Assembly (NCBI GenBank): GCA_945869505.1
Contig: CAMBOZ010000057.1
Location: 1 to 7,561 of the forward strand
Length of the DNA stretch: 7,561 nucleotides
DNA from: Bifidobacterium breve
GTDB taxonomy: Bacteria; Actinomycetota; Actinomycetes; Nanopelagicales; Nanopelagicaceae
Direction of reading: 5' to 3'
The notes under the pieces were generated by a model, which was given only the letters and a program-made list of their open reading frames with translations, did not search any database and was not told the DNA's origin. The position numbers and the translations under genes were made by a program. This document shows positions 6,573 to 7,561 of this stretch, piece after piece. Numbering within the stretch: position 1 is the first letter of the stretch; every line of letters starts with the position of its first letter.

Positions 6573-7450
6573 GCAGCGACTAGCAATACAGATAACAGGC
6601 TTAAATAACTTATTGACCAATTAAAGATCTTTCCTGCGGTCTTTTCGTAATTTTCAGATTTCTCATCGAGGCCGCGAAGCTGCCAGGCAAATACAACGCC
6701 TAAAATGATATTTAACGCTTGTGCCCACAATTGCAGATCTGCATTTATAAATAAGGCAACCGAAGATGCGATCATCGCAATCGTGTACACCCACATCTGG
6801 CGCAGTAGATGGGTCTTTGTCGCTACGACTGGCAACATTGGAATTCCTGCTGCGGCATAGTCATCTTTATATTTAATTGCTAGTGCCCAGAAATGCGGTG
6901 GTGTCCAGAAGAAAATTACCAAGAAGAAAGACCACGCAGTGACCGACAAAGTATTCGTAACTGCGGCCCAACCAATAAGTGCTGGCATGCAACCGGCGGC
7001 GCCTCCCCAGACAATATTCTGCGGTGTCCGTCTCTTTAGAGCGATCGTGTAAACCAGGACATAAAAGGCAATTGCAATAAATGTTAATAACGTTGCAAGT
7101 GAAGTTGTAAAGATTTGAAATATGGTTAACGAAAGCAACCCAATAAACATTGCAAAAATCGTTGCTTCGGTTTTATTCAAAACGCCAGTTGCGAGTGGAC
7201 GCTTTGCAGTTCGTTTCATTAACTTATCTGATTCTGATTCGATCACCATATTAAATGCATTCGCACTTCCGGCAGCCAATGTTCCACCAATTAAAGTTGC
7301 GATCGTGAGTGAAAGAGAAGGCAATCCACCTTGCGCTAATACCATCGCTGGAAGTGTTGAAACCAATAAGAGCTCAACTACGCGCAATTTCATTAGGTCT
7401 ATGTATCCCCGGACTTTTGCGGAGAGATTTACGTGTGAATCGGTGCGCAC
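6554..7450 (-). CDS. ctaB: Protoheme IX farnesyltransferase (heme O synthase)
   Basis: CtaB/CyoE is an integral membrane prenyltransferase that adds a farnesyl group to heme B, giving heme O, the precursor of heme A for cytochrome c oxidase. The 298 residues are mostly hydrophobic, with about nine membrane segments typical of the UbiA superfamily. The first diphosphate-binding loop is NMVIESESDKLMKRTAKRPL (67-86), where the usual NxxxDxxxD appears as N67-E71-D75. The middle signature LKRRTPQNIVWGGAAGCMPA (138-157) and the second acidic region WTPPHFWAL...YKDDY...GIPMLPVV (182-209) are intact. The start is a GTG at 7448-7450 with a -10 box 6 nt upstream and no SD. Its position divergent from the next gene matches the actinobacterial ctaB/tkt arrangement. 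The family call is firm; the Asp-to-Glu change is conservative. Confidence 0.95.
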   Translation of the reverse strand: MRTDSHVNLSAKVRGYIDLMKLRVVELLLVSTLPAMVLAQGGLPSLSLTIATLIGGTLAAGSANAFNMVIESESDKLMKRTAKRPLATGVLNKTEATIFAMFIGLLSLTIFQIFTTSLATLLTFIAIAFYVLVYTIALKRRTPQNIVWGGAAGCMPALIGWAAVTNTLSVTAWSFFLVIFFWTPPHFWALAIKYKDDYAAAGIPMLPVVATKTHLLRQMWVYTIAMIASSVALFINADLQLWAQALNIILGVVFAWQLRGLDEKSENYEKTAGKIFNWSISYLSLLSVLLVAAQLLKA

Positions 7451-7456
7451 AGGGCA

Positions 7457-7462
7457 AGATTA
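7457..7462 (-). promoter_or_regulatory. -10 promoter of ctaB, leaderless start
   Basis: On the minus strand TAATCT is followed by 6 nt and the GTG at 7450, the same geometry as at the ABC operon. No SD lies before the GTG and no clear -35 is seen. The match to TANNNT is good but the hexamer is short, so the call rests mainly on spacing and on the similar pattern at two other genes. Confidence 0.6.
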
Positions 7463-7510
7463 CTCAGCATTAATGAGTGGTGTTCTCACTCTTCTCTAAG
7501 GATGCTCGCC

Positions 7511-7516
7511 TATCGT
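7511..7516 (+). promoter_or_regulatory. Weak -10 candidate for the gene starting at 7543
   Basis: TATCGT on the plus strand would give a start near 7522-7524 and a leader of about 20 nt that includes the SD at 7528-7533. No -35 is recognisable. The 92-bp spacer 7451-7542 must hold both this promoter and the ctaB promoter, and I see no other structure in it. Confidence 0.35.
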
Positions 7517-7527
7517 GCGTAATGAAG

Positions 7528-7533
7528 AAAGGG
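7528..7533 (+). promoter_or_regulatory. Shine-Dalgarno site deciding the start at 7543
   Basis: AAAGGG lies 9 nt before the ATG at 7543. Two nearby ATGs are excluded as starts of a long gene: the one at 7522 meets a TGA after five codons and the one at 7536 meets a TAA after seven. Confidence 0.6.
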
Positions 7534-7542
7534 ATATGACAA

Positions 7543-7561
7543 ATGACACCTCCAAATAAGC
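7543..7561 (+). CDS. Start of a plus-strand gene, probably transketolase (six codons visible)
   Basis: Only MTPPNK and one further base are in the window, so nothing in the protein identifies it. The ATG at 7543 has a well-placed AAAGGG and stays open to the edge. In many Actinobacteria ctaB is divergent from tkt, encoding transketolase of the non-oxidative pentose phosphate pathway, so tkt is the best guess from gene order alone. Confidence 0.5.

Noticed and set aside
6573..6660. AAAGATCTTT palindrome as a metZ terminator
   Set aside because: The stem is short and AT-rich with no proper T tract, and it lies within ctaB coding sequence.
7122..7499. Plus-strand open frame of 125 codons
   Set aside because: It lies antisense to the 5' part of ctaB, has no recognisable motif, and the opposite strand carries all the CtaB signatures.

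Overview
The window reads as ordinary chromosomal DNA from a small-genome actinobacterium of moderate GC, most like the freshwater acI / Nanopelagicales group (inference). The evidence is the actinobacterial-type order ftsH-hpt-tilS, a RipA-like NlpC/P60 hydrolase with a Cys-His-Glu active site, ctaB divergent from a probable tkt, very short spacers, and several genes that look leaderless, which is common in Actinobacteria. I see no mobile element, phage gene, CRISPR array, tRNA or rRNA.

Layout: positions 5311 down to 1 form one long minus-strand run. In transcription order it holds an ABC-2 exporter ATPase (4403-5311), its permease (3603-4406, 4-bp overlap), a secreted coiled-coil NlpC/P60 peptidoglycan hydrolase (2325-3530), tilS (1353-2315), hpt (764-1315) and the 5' third of ftsH (1-746, cut by the window edge). 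On the plus strand, metZ (5349-6572) diverges from the ABC operon across only 37 bp. Minus-strand ctaB (6554-7450) converges on metZ and overlaps it by 19 bp. Divergent from ctaB, a new plus-strand gene starts at 7543 with six codons visible; its position suggests transketolase.

Functions: the left block joins tRNA-Ile2 lysidine synthesis, purine salvage and membrane proteolysis, a cluster kept in many Gram-positive bacteria. Upstream of it sit a cell-wall hydrolase and an exporter of unknown substrate. The right block holds methionine synthesis by direct sulfhydrylation and heme O synthesis for the terminal oxidase. Genes fill almost all of the window and no gene-free stretch exceeds 100 bases.

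The most interesting signals are regulatory. Three genes (ABC ATPase, metZ, ctaB) have a TANNNT -10 hexamer 6 or 7 nt before the start codon and no Shine-Dalgarno site. The ABC and metZ promoters are back to back in 37 bp and probably exclude each other. A tandem 9-bp repeat lies in the putative promoter of the NlpC/P60 gene. I found no convincing undescribed multi-gene system.
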